This document shows, piece after piece, positions 19,774 to 27,256 of a DNA stretch of 64,000 nt. The translations under genes and the position numbers were made by a program. A model generated the notes under the pieces. That model made no database searches. It saw only the letters and a list, made by a program, of their open reading frames with translations, and was not told where the DNA came from. How positions within the stretch are numbered: the stretch's first letter is position 1; each line of letters begins with the position of its first letter. This DNA is from Clostridiales bacterium CHKCI001 (GTDB taxonomy: Bacteria > Bacillota > Clostridia > Lachnospirales > Lachnospiraceae), in the NCBI GenBank assembly GCA_900045905.1, contig FCNS01000003.1:1-64000 (forward strand), given 5' to 3'.

Positions 19774-20749
19774 CAATTTAGAAAATCAAGAAGTCATTTT
19801 AAATGAAGAAGAAAAATCATATATTGTTTTACAAACAGGGGAAGATGAGAAAAAAGTATTAGTATTATTTCCAGGTGGAATTGGAACTCTTACGCAGTAT
19901 CAAAATTTATTGTCTGATATTGAAAAGTTATCTACATACAAAAGAAATATTGTGGGATTCGAACTTGTTGATAGAGAGGGATTTTTAAAAGAAAATGCTG
20001 CAAAATTAATTTCAAAAATGGGTTTGCAATATGGAAAAATACTTGTGGAAAAAAATTTTGAAAGTTATCAGATGGTAGGATATTGTTTTGGTGGATTGGT
20101 TGCCTTGGAGGCGGCTCAGTATTTAATATCAAAAGGTAAGAATGTTGAAATGGTTTATACTATTGATACATTACCAAACGAAACATTTTTAGATTCTGAT
20201 TTATTAATGGAACGATCGTTTACATTATTTTTAGGTGTCGATGCCCGTAAAGTTGGACATACAGTGAATGATGAACGTTTAAAGGCAGCACTTGAAAAAA
20301 TTGTCATGAAAACTGGGGGAAGAGTAACTACAGAAGACTTGTGTACATTAGACAATGAGTTCTCAGATATAGCAGAGTGCTATAGAAAGTTGGAAAAAGA
20401 AACACATGAAGAAAGATTAAGAGAAATGGTAAACTGTGTTCCTCTATCAGTAGGAAAGGTATCTGAGGATGAGTTGAATAAAATTGAAACGTTATATCAA
20501 ATCTTTTATCAGACATCTAAAGCAGTATGGAGTTATAAACCACAAAAATATAATGGAGATGTAACAATTTTAGCATGTAAAGATACGGCAACTTCGTTTT
20601 TACCTAAGATGAAAATAACTACACAACAGTATATAGAAAGTATTGTTAAAGGAACAAAAAGTGTAAAATGGATAGAAGGTAACCATGGAACTTGTGTGAT
20701 TTCACCTTGGGTTGAATCCATTGCTAAAATAATAGTTGAGGGAGATTGA
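19766..20749 (+). CDS. stand-alone Cys-type thioesterase, paralogue of the NRPS TE
   Basis: A 327-residue alpha/beta hydrolase closely similar to the thioesterase domain just before it: both have LFPGGIGTLTQ, GYCFGGLVA, TIDTLPNE, ATSFLP and GNH near the end. The nucleophile is Cys107, not Ser; Asp in TIDTLP and the His of EGNHGTC complete the triad. It overlaps the NRPS stop by eight bases and so is translationally coupled. It may be a second release or transfer enzyme, or an editing enzyme for the last carrier. A tandem duplication of the TE domain is the simplest origin. It is distinct from the ordinary Ser-type type II enzyme at 5195. Confidence 0.85.
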   Translation: MNNNLENQEVILNEEEKSYIVLQTGEDEKKVLVLFPGGIGTLTQYQNLLSDIEKLSTYKRNIVGFELVDREGFLKENAAKLISKMGLQYGKILVEKNFESYQMVGYCFGGLVALEAAQYLISKGKNVEMVYTIDTLPNETFLDSDLLMERSFTLFLGVDARKVGHTVNDERLKAALEKIVMKTGGRVTTEDLCTLDNEFSDIAECYRKLEKETHEERLREMVNCVPLSVGKVSEDELNKIETLYQIFYQTSKAVWSYKPQKYNGDVTILACKDTATSFLPKMKITTQQYIESIVKGTKSVKWIEGNHGTCVISPWVESIAKIIVEGD

Positions 20750-20751
20750 CT

Positions 20752-21858
20752 GTGAGAAAAATATTTATTGGGGTAATTGGTAGTGGAGGTTTCATAGGCA
20801 GAAAATTATGTAAACGATTAGTAAAAAAATATCATGTACGTGGGGGACAACGAAAAAAAACGGATATTGGAATAGAATCTAATAGATTTGTTTGGCAATA
20901 TGTAGATATATATGATGAAGCGTCACTAATAAACTTTTGTTCTGGTTGTAAGATAATAATAAATTGTGCTGGACCTACTTATCAAATAGGTGATCGAATT
21001 GCTATAGTAGCAAATAGAATTGGAGCAGACTATATAGATATCTTTGGAGGAGGATATTTAGAAAAACAGTTGTTTAAAAACTGTATGAAAGGAGAGAATT
21101 ATAAAATTTTTGCTGCAGGGAGCATGCCTGGATTTTCAGGTATAGCTCTTAAATGGTTAATTAATAAATTTGATTCTATTAAGAGAATAAACGTTTATGA
21201 AGGAAGTTTTGAAAAGAGTGGTATAGCAGCATGTGAAGATATTATATGGAGTTCAATTAAAGAATTTGGATTGAAAGATACTTATGTAGAAGATGGTAAA
21301 TATATCAGAGAAGGATTAGAAGAGGAAAAGATTCTTGTACCAGGAGTTCCAGAACCAGTATATTGCCAGTACTACTTGACACAGGAGATGCAACATTTAC
21401 AAAAAAGTTATAAGTTGTCAGATATGAAAATTTATCATATGAATTCAAATCGAGAACTTGTCATGATGTTATCACAAGCATGTTTGGAAGCAGTTTTTTC
21501 AGAAGAAAAAATACATAATAATGCATTAAGAATATGTTCACTACTAAATGAACTTGCTGATAAACGGGAAACATGGTATGCATATATAGTTGAAATTGAA
21601 GGAATGATGGATGATCGGTTCTATCATAAACGGCTTATTATTAGGGCAAAAGAAAGTGCATTGATTAATATTGGAGTTTTAGAAAGTGTAGTAGATGAAG
21701 TTGTACGAGGCAAAAAAGAGTTCGGAATTAAGTGGGCTTATGATTTTGTGGATGTAGAAAAAGTAATGACGAAACTATTAAATGAGGATATTATAAGATA
21801 TTATCTGAGTGATGTAGCGGATGAAAGCGAAGAAAAAATAGAAGAGGGGGAACTATAA
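20752..21858 (+). CDS. saccharopine-dehydrogenase-like NAD(P)-binding oxidoreductase
   Basis: About 368 residues. The first 100 form a Rossmann fold of the saccharopine dehydrogenase NADP-binding type (GVIGSGGFIGRKL, then VDIYDEASLINFC and INCAGPTYQ). I chose GTG 20752 because GAGGGAGA lies seven bases upstream; TTG 20746 is also open but too close to that site. It lies between the second thioesterase and the thiazolinyl imide reductase, in the operon. Role unknown. Possibilities are a second imine reduction, an epimerisation or oxidation of a thiazoline ring, or supply of a precursor. No close counterpart exists in the minimal pyochelin or yersiniabactin pathways that I recall. Confidence 0.75.
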   Translation: MRKIFIGVIGSGGFIGRKLCKRLVKKYHVRGGQRKKTDIGIESNRFVWQYVDIYDEASLINFCSGCKIIINCAGPTYQIGDRIAIVANRIGADYIDIFGGGYLEKQLFKNCMKGENYKIFAAGSMPGFSGIALKWLINKFDSIKRINVYEGSFEKSGIAACEDIIWSSIKEFGLKDTYVEDGKYIREGLEEEKILVPGVPEPVYCQYYLTQEMQHLQKSYKLSDMKIYHMNSNRELVMMLSQACLEAVFSEEKIHNNALRICSLLNELADKRETWYAYIVEIEGMMDDRFYHKRLIIRAKESALINIGVLESVVDEVVRGKKEFGIKWAYDFVDVEKVMTKLLNEDIIRYYLSDVADESEEKIEEGEL

Positions 21859-21864
21859 TAAAAT

Positions 21865-22926
21865 ATGCGTAAATTAAGAGTTGTTGTATGCGGAACTCAT
21901 TTTGGAAAAGTATACTTAAAGGGAATAGAGTATTTAAATGAGAGATATGAGCTTGTTGGGATTGTAGCAAGAGGAAGTAGACAAGCTCAAAAATGTGCCC
22001 AGAAATACAATGTACCACTTATAACGAAAGTTGAGGAATTAGAGGAAAAAGATGTGGATTTAGCTTGTGTAGTTATACGTTCAGCTATTATAGGAGGTGC
22101 AGGTACAGATCTTGGAATCAATATACTTAAAAGGGGAATATCTGTACTTCAGGAACAACCTGTACATTTTGAAGATTATGTAAAATGTTTAAAAGTAGCA
22201 AAAGATAATAATTGCTTATATTCTTTTAATGGATTTTATTCTAATCTTAATATTTCGAAATGCTTTATTGAGGCAGCAAAAAAAATCTCTGCAAAAAGTC
22301 AGATTAATTATATTGATGCTGCATGTAGTGTTCATGTGCTTTTTCCTCTTATAGAATTAATCGGTAAAGCTTTAGAAGGTTTTGGGAGTTACAGATTTGA
22401 GAGGATAGAAGCCAATTGCCAAGAATACTTTACTGAAATTAGAGGTGAAATAAAAAGGATTCCATTTTCTCTAAAAGTAATTAATAAAATGAATGCATCA
22501 GATCCCGATAATGGAATGGAAATGATACATAAACTATCTATAGGTGGAGATGCAGGAACCTTAGTAATGACAGATACAAACGGAATGGTAGTGTGGAATC
22601 CTAGAATGAAAATTCCGCATGATGCAGATGGTGTTCTTGATATGAGTGGAAATGATAAAGAAGCTAAAATGCCTGTGTCAGAAATTCTTTATCCATATGT
22701 ATCTCAAAATTACAAAGAAATGTATGAAAAAACTTGGCCGCAAGGGATAGGAAATTCTCTGAATGATTTTACTGAAGAAATTGTTGAAGAAGATAAAAGA
22801 GTTACTTTGCAGCGTATGCAGTTCCAGATGGAAGTGTGTAAAGTTTGGGGAATCATAGGAGAACTAATTGGACCAGCACAAAATATTACAGATTGTATAA
22901 TCACAAGAACAATTAATGAATATTAA
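21865..22926 (+). CDS. thiazolinyl imide reductase (Irp3/YbtU/PchG family)
   Basis: A 353-residue Gfo/Idh/MocA-fold oxidoreductase. It should reduce one carrier-bound thiazoline to thiazolidine with NADPH, acting in trans on the NRPS. Visible: N-terminal VVVCGTHFGKVYLKGIEYL nucleotide loop, then ACVVIRSAIIGGAGTDL, and VLQEQPVHFEDY, which matches the QE-(H/Q)-P region of the family. A thiazolidine is what the embedded methyltransferase of the terminal module would need as substrate. Last gene of the biosynthetic operon, seven bases after its neighbour; an AT-loop hairpin follows directly. AGAGGGGGA lies about 15 bases before the ATG, which is long. Confidence 0.9.
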   Translation: MRKLRVVVCGTHFGKVYLKGIEYLNERYELVGIVARGSRQAQKCAQKYNVPLITKVEELEEKDVDLACVVIRSAIIGGAGTDLGINILKRGISVLQEQPVHFEDYVKCLKVAKDNNCLYSFNGFYSNLNISKCFIEAAKKISAKSQINYIDAACSVHVLFPLIELIGKALEGFGSYRFERIEANCQEYFTEIRGEIKRIPFSLKVINKMNASDPDNGMEMIHKLSIGGDAGTLVMTDTNGMVVWNPRMKIPHDADGVLDMSGNDKEAKMPVSEILYPYVSQNYKEMYEKTWPQGIGNSLNDFTEEIVEEDKRVTLQRMQFQMEVCKVWGIIGELIGPAQNITDCIITRTINEY

Positions 22927-22943
22927 TTTGCCATTTTGGCAAA
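22927..22943 (+). terminator. short hairpin after the biosynthetic operon
   Basis: TTTGCCA and TGGCAAA pair around TTT, directly after the reductase stop, followed by an A/T-rich stretch with TTTT. Weak but well placed to end the long NRPS transcript. Confidence 0.5.
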
Positions 22944-22970
22944 TAAATTTTCGTATGAATATTCCACTTG

Positions 22971-23029
22971 AATAGTGCAGATTTTTCGCTTCTTCTTCAG
23001 TGCACATCCTCCAGAAAGGCTGCACTATT
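22971..23029. repeat. 10-bp inverted repeat
   Basis: AATAGTGCAG at 22971-22980 and CTGCACTATT at 23020-23029 are exact reverse complements with 39 bp between them. The 383-bp gap between the operon end and the AraC gene holds this pair, the element at 23167-23277, and no recognisable gene. Confidence 0.45.
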
Positions 23030-23166
23030 TTGCTAGAAATTGCACGCTCAATTACCGAAAAGGTCACACTAATCAAATGGAATGGTAAGAGACAATATCA
23101 TTTCCAGTTATTTTTCGTATAGAATAAATATTTTGGTCGCAAATTATCATATATCTGGGATTTAAG

Positions 23167-23277
23167 GGTTCTTCCGCAATTATCCATAATATTCAAAATT
23201 TCATTTACAGAAATTTAAAAAATATCACCACTTACAGATGACCCGTTTAACCCAAAATATAAAATTGCGGAAGAACC
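23167..23277. repeat. candidate MITE with 15-bp terminal inverted repeats
   Basis: GGTTCTTCCGCAATT at 23167-23181 is exactly reverse-complemented at 23263-23277, giving a 111-bp AT-rich element with no coding frame. Ends starting GGTTCTT resemble those of ISL3-type elements as I remember them. No target duplication is evident, so it may be an old non-autonomous element. Confidence 0.45.
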
Positions 23278-23309
23278 AAAACCCTCTGGATTATTCATAG
23301 AACACAAAT

Positions 23310-24284
23310 TTATTTACCTTGAGTTACTTTTCGATATTCGCTAGGTAACAAACCAGTAGCTTTTTGAAATAAGTTTGCGAAATGACCAGTATGAGTATAT
23401 CCTACTATAGTTGCAATTTGCTTAATAGGATAATCAGTATGGGATAGCAAATGTTCAGCCTGACATATTCTCTGATTTTGTATAAATTCAAGAATTGTAC
23501 ATTTGTGAAGTTGTTTGAATAATTTTTTGAGTTTTGTTTCTCCCATACATGCTATTTTAGCTAATAAATCAATTTTTAGATCGAAAGCATAATGGTCATT
23601 TATAAATGAAGTTACATTTGAAAGATGTTGCATATCTATTTCTGAAATTATTTGTTCCTTGGCTTGTTTTTTATGTCTTTTTCGATCGAAAATTAGAGCA
23701 ACTGCTTCAAGAATTTTAGCCTGAAAAAATAATTGCCCTGAAATACCAGATTCTTTATAGTCCTCTATTTGTTTCAAGAGAGAAACCATTTCTGGAAAAT
23801 AGGTTGTTTCATCTATTTCTAAAAAAGCATTATATGGATTTATATATTCACTAGGATATACTTTTTTTAAATAGTCTTCATAAAATGAAGGAGTGATCTC
23901 TATACCAATAGAATGAACTGGAATATTTTTATGAATAATGGCCTTAAAAGATTTGTAACCATTTAGATGGCTTCTCACGCAATTCGCATTTAAACGTCTA
24001 TATGGATTAAGTTCCTCACCAGAGATAGAAGAATAGTAGGCGATATATAACCCTTTTGGCATGTTAGATTCTACAATAGTTTCATTATTAAGGGTAAAAT
24101 CGTGAATTTTAATACTAAATAGATTAGAATGATGGTAGTAAGTCCAAAAATATCCCTTACCAATATTGTGATCGAGCCTCCAAGTAGTTCCTAATGGATT
24201 AAAATCTTTAGAATTTGATACTTGCTGAAAACCATATTTTGTTAATATTAAATTCATATAATCTTTATTTAAGCTACTGTACAT
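23310..24284 (-). CDS. AraC-family transcriptional regulator (YbtA/PchR-like)
   Basis: A 324-residue regulator with a divergent sensing half (about 1-215) and a C-terminal AraC DNA-binding domain with two helix-turn-helix units (IDLLAKIACMGETKLKKLF, then IKQIATIVGYTHTGHFANLF, ending in LPSEYRK). YbtA and PchR are AraC proteins that activate these pathways when the metallophore is present, and this gene lies between biosynthesis and transport and is divergent from the transporter operon. GAGGT precedes the ATG. Two direct repeats in the shared intergenic region are its likely binding sites. The ligand is presumably the metal-loaded product; that is inference. Confidence 0.9.
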   Translation of the reverse strand: MYSSLNKDYMNLILTKYGFQQVSNSKDFNPLGTTWRLDHNIGKGYFWTYYHHSNLFSIKIHDFTLNNETIVESNMPKGLYIAYYSSISGEELNPYRRLNANCVRSHLNGYKSFKAIIHKNIPVHSIGIEITPSFYEDYLKKVYPSEYINPYNAFLEIDETTYFPEMVSLLKQIEDYKESGISGQLFFQAKILEAVALIFDRKRHKKQAKEQIISEIDMQHLSNVTSFINDHYAFDLKIDLLAKIACMGETKLKKLFKQLHKCTILEFIQNQRICQAEHLLSHTDYPIKQIATIVGYTHTGHFANLFQKATGLLPSEYRKVTQGK

Positions 24285-24302
24285 ATTATTACCTCATATC
24301 AA

Positions 24303-24337
24303 AATCCCAATCCGACGTTTTAGAATCCCAATCCGAC
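24303..24337. promoter_or_regulatory. tandem direct repeats, probable AraC-protein sites
   Basis: AATCCCAATCCGAC occurs at 24303-24316 and again at 24324-24337, exactly 21 bp apart (two helix turns), so both copies face the same side of the DNA. They lie just upstream of the -35 box of the transporter promoter and just upstream of the AraC gene start, the expected place for an activator that also controls itself. Confidence 0.65.
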
Positions 24338-24355
24338 ATTAATACAGAAAAAGAC

Positions 24356-24384
24356 TTGTAAATATATGTGGATAGGAATAATAT
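24356..24384 (+). promoter_or_regulatory. promoter of the transporter operon
   Basis: TTGTAA (24356-24361) and TAATAT (24379-24384) with a 17-bp spacer. The -35 is imperfect, which fits dependence on the activator repeats 19 bp upstream. Confidence 0.6.
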
Positions 24385-24396
24385 AAGAATGGTTAG

Positions 24397-24410
24397 TTAG
24401 TTATAACTCA
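24397..24410. promoter_or_regulatory. second copy of the TTAGT-N4-ACTAA operator
   Basis: TTAGTTATAACTCA has the same half-sites and 4-bp spacer as the NRPS operator at 2492, with one mismatch in the right half. It lies 13 bp after the -10 box, the same relative position as at the NRPS promoter. Confidence 0.5.
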
Positions 24411-24487
24411 TAATTTATCATTTTGCTAGAGCAATGTCAACATTATACTAGAAAAATGAGAGAAAAATATACAAGGAGGACAGGAGA

Positions 24488-25087
24488 ATGTCAAATCAAA
24501 AAAGTAGTCTGACCGTTAAGGATTTGGTCACAATAGGAATTTTTTCTGCATTATTTTTAATTTTATCATTAATCGGTGGTGCTGTATTAGGCTCTAATCC
24601 AGTCACAACTTTTTGGATGCCGCTTGGCGGAGCTCTTTTACCTGGGCCAGCCTTTTTGTTATTAATTGCAAAAGTACCAAAACATGGACCAATTATAATT
24701 TTAGGTATAATTTGTGCAATTATTTATTTTGCAACAGGTATGCACTGGACTATGCCAGTGGCCTATCTTGTATGTGGAGTTTTAGCTGATTTAGTATCCA
24801 GTGCTGGAAAATTTAAAAATGTATGGTTAAATATCGTTGCTTATATGATATTTGCTTTATCTTTGGTACCTACATATTTTATGTTCTTTTTCGCAAGAGA
24901 AAGTTATATGAGCTATATGTTACAGAAGGGAACGGATCAAGAATATTTAGATGCTATGGTCAAGGCTGGACAGGATTGGGTTCTGCCAGTAATGATAATT
25001 GGAACATTAGCAGTTGCTTTTTTAAGTGGCTTATTCGGAAAGAAACTTCTAAAAAAACAGTTTGAGAAAGCAGGAATTACAGCATGA
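24488..25087 (+). CDS. ECF transporter substrate-binding (S) component, MptD/Trep_Strep type
   Basis: A 199-residue integral membrane protein with about five or six hydrophobic segments (KDLVTIGIFSALFLILSLIGG, PGPAFLLLIAKV, GPIIILGIICAIIYFATG, NIVAYMIFALSLVPTYFMFFF and VLPVMIIGTLAVAFLSGLFG regions). The pattern fits the MptD family of ECF S components. S components bind the substrate and hand it to the T/A1/A2 motor, which follows here. AGGAGGACAGGAG precedes the ATG. In this setting the substrate should be the metal-loaded metallophore, the free metallophore or the metal itself. Its stop overlaps the next start by four bases. Confidence 0.82.
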   Translation: MSNQKSSLTVKDLVTIGIFSALFLILSLIGGAVLGSNPVTTFWMPLGGALLPGPAFLLLIAKVPKHGPIIILGIICAIIYFATGMHWTMPVAYLVCGVLADLVSSAGKFKNVWLNIVAYMIFALSLVPTYFMFFFARESYMSYMLQKGTDQEYLDAMVKAGQDWVLPVMIIGTLAVAFLSGLFGKKLLKKQFEKAGITA

Positions 25088-25770
25088 AGTACATACATAC
25101 TGATCCTAGAACGAAATTATTTGTATTACTGATATGTGCTGTTGCTATTACAATTTCCCCTTCTCTTTATTATGAGGGGGGGCTTGTTTTTGTTATATTA
25201 CTATATGGAATTTTGAGTGGTAAACCTAAATATAGTATTATAATGGCTATTATTTATGGGGGGTTATTAGGGCTTGCAATTATCAGTAATTTTTATTTAT
25301 CTGGAGCATTACGTATAATGTTTACTACATTTTCAGACTTTATTGGAAAAATGTTTCCATGTGTAATGATGGGAGGAATATTAGTTGGTACAACTCAAGC
25401 AAGTGAATTTATGGCGGCATTAAATCATATGCACATTCCCAAAAATGTAGTAGTACCAGTTACAGTAATGCTTAGATATATTCCTATGATACAAGAGGAT
25501 TGGGGATATATTAAAGATTCTATGAAATTAAGAGATGTTGCACCATCTCTGAAAGGATTAATTAAAAATCCAAGCCAAACTGTGGAATGTATATATGTTC
25601 CATTGATGATGGCAGCTTCAAAAATGGCGGATGAAATATCAGCAGCGGCTGTGACACGTGGAATAGAAAATCCGAAACCACGAACTTGTGTAAAACAAAT
25701 CCATTTTTGTGTTCAAGATATAATAGTAGCAGTTGTGTTTGTTGGATATTTTTTAACAGCATTCTTGTAG
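25084..25770 (+). CDS. ECF transporter T component (EcfT)
   Basis: A 228-residue membrane protein of the EcfT/CbiQ family. It begins with the family's hydrophilic start MKYIHTDPRTKLFVLLIC, has several membrane segments, and carries the cytoplasmic coupling region with short Ala/Arg motifs (MLRYIPMIQEDWGYIKDSMKLRD and KMADEISAAAVTRGIE), which contact the two ATPases. ATGA overlap with the S component, and 16 bases before the ATPase gene, so the complex is co-expressed. Confidence 0.88.
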   Translation: MKYIHTDPRTKLFVLLICAVAITISPSLYYEGGLVFVILLYGILSGKPKYSIIMAIIYGGLLGLAIISNFYLSGALRIMFTTFSDFIGKMFPCVMMGGILVGTTQASEFMAALNHMHIPKNVVVPVTVMLRYIPMIQEDWGYIKDSMKLRDVAPSLKGLIKNPSQTVECIYVPLMMAASKMADEISAAAVTRGIENPKPRTCVKQIHFCVQDIIVAVVFVGYFLTAFL

Positions 25771-25786
25771 TAGAGGAGACATACGG

Positions 25787-27256
25787 ATGATTTCAATTAA
25801 GAATGTGAACTTTTCTTATTCAGGAACAGGGCAAGGAAAGATTGAGAATATTAATCTTGATATTCCAAAAGGAAATTGTGTTTTGCTTTGTGGCAGAAGT
25901 GGTTGTGGTAAGACAACGATTACTCGATTGGTAAATGGATTAATACCATATTTTTATGAGGGAAATCTGTCTGGAACTGTGACTGTGGATGGGATGAATA
26001 TTGCAGAAACACCTATGTATAAAATTGCAGAGAAGGTAGGATCTGTATTTCAAAATCCTCGTTCACAGTTTTTTAATACGGATACAGATAGTGAAATTGC
26101 TTTTGGTATGGAAAATATGGCATGGCCACTCAAAAAGATGTTAGGACGAATTAAAGAAACCACAAAAGATATAAATATTGAAAACTTATGCGAAAGAAAT
26201 ATAGCTCAACTCTCAGGGGGAGAAAAGCAAAAAGTGGCTTTTGCGTCTGTTTATGCCATGACACCAGATATTTTTGTGTTGGATGAACCATCATCTAGCC
26301 TTGATGTAGATGCAATACAAGAATTACGAAATTTATTACTGTTATTAAAAAATAACGGTAAGACTATTTTGATATCGGAGCATCGATTGTATTTTTTAAA
26401 AGGAGTTATTGATAAGGCGGTTTATATAGAAGGTGGAAAAATACAGGTAGAATATACACCTGAAGAACTTTTTTCGCTTCCAGATGATGAGAGAATCGAA
26501 AAAGGGTTGCGTTCTCTTGATTTAATACATGAATTACCATCGGTACTAGGTAATAAAAATGAAAAGAGTTGTTTTCAAGTTAATAGAGAAAATATCATGT
26601 GGGGAAAAGAAGAGCTGTTAAAAAATATTTCTTTTACAGCAGCAAAAGGTGATATTATAGGTGTCATTGGTCATAATGGTTCTGGAAAAACAACTTTTTC
26701 TAGAACCATTTGTGGATTACATAAATATCATACAGGAGAATATTTATGGAATAATAAAAAAGTAGATGATAAGCAGCGTTTAAAATTCTGCTATATGGTT
26801 ATGCAAAATGTTTCTTATCAATTATTTTCTGATACAGTAGAAAAAGAAAGTTGTTTTGGTATTAAAAATCCAGACAAAGATTTAGCTAACCAGACTTTGA
26901 AAGAATTAGGGCTTTCTCCTTATCTTACAAGACATCCTAATACATTATCTGGTGGACAAAAACAAAGGCTAGCAGTTGCAGTGTCTATGATATGCCATAA
27001 GGATCTACTTGTGTTTGATGAACCTACAAGTGGGCTTGATTTTGATAGTATGTGTCAAGTCTCCGATTTGGTGAAGAAGTTAGCTGCACAAGGAAAAGTA
27101 TTATTTATAGTAACACATGATTATGAATTTCTAACTTTAACTTGTAATAGAATCTTACATTTTGATGACGCTCAGCTGGTAGAAGACTACAAGCTCGATA
27201 GCGAATCGGTTCATAAATTATGGTCATTTTTTGATCTGGAAGGAGTTTATAAATGA
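25787..27256 (+). CDS. fused ECF ATPase, two ABC domains (EcfA1-A2)
   Basis: A 489-residue cytoplasmic ATPase with both energy-coupling domains in one chain. Domain 1 (about 1-230): GRSGCGKTT, LSGGEKQKV, DEPSSSLD and SEHR. Domain 2 (about 265-489): GHNGSGKTT, LSGGQKQRL, DEPTSGLD and THD. Both have complete Walker A, signature, Walker B and switch residues, so both sites should be active. It pairs with the T and S components before it. Its stop overlaps the following ABC gene by four bases, so the ECF and YbtPQ-like genes form one transcript. Confidence 0.92.
   Translation: MISIKNVNFSYSGTGQGKIENINLDIPKGNCVLLCGRSGCGKTTITRLVNGLIPYFYEGNLSGTVTVDGMNIAETPMYKIAEKVGSVFQNPRSQFFNTDTDSEIAFGMENMAWPLKKMLGRIKETTKDINIENLCERNIAQLSGGEKQKVAFASVYAMTPDIFVLDEPSSSLDVDAIQELRNLLLLLKNNGKTILISEHRLYFLKGVIDKAVYIEGGKIQVEYTPEELFSLPDDERIEKGLRSLDLIHELPSVLGNKNEKSCFQVNRENIMWGKEELLKNISFTAAKGDIIGVIGHNGSGKTTFSRTICGLHKYHTGEYLWNNKKVDDKQRLKFCYMVMQNVSYQLFSDTVEKESCFGIKNPDKDLANQTLKELGLSPYLTRHPNTLSGGQKQRLAVAVSMICHKDLLVFDEPTSGLDFDSMCQVSDLVKKLAAQGKVLFIVTHDYEFLTLTCNRILHFDDAQLVEDYKLDSESVHKLWSFFDLEGVYK

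Noticed and set aside
22864-23076. A 70-codon minus-strand frame running into the reductase gene
   Set aside because: No convincing ribosome site, it overlaps the reductase end, and I find no family resemblance.
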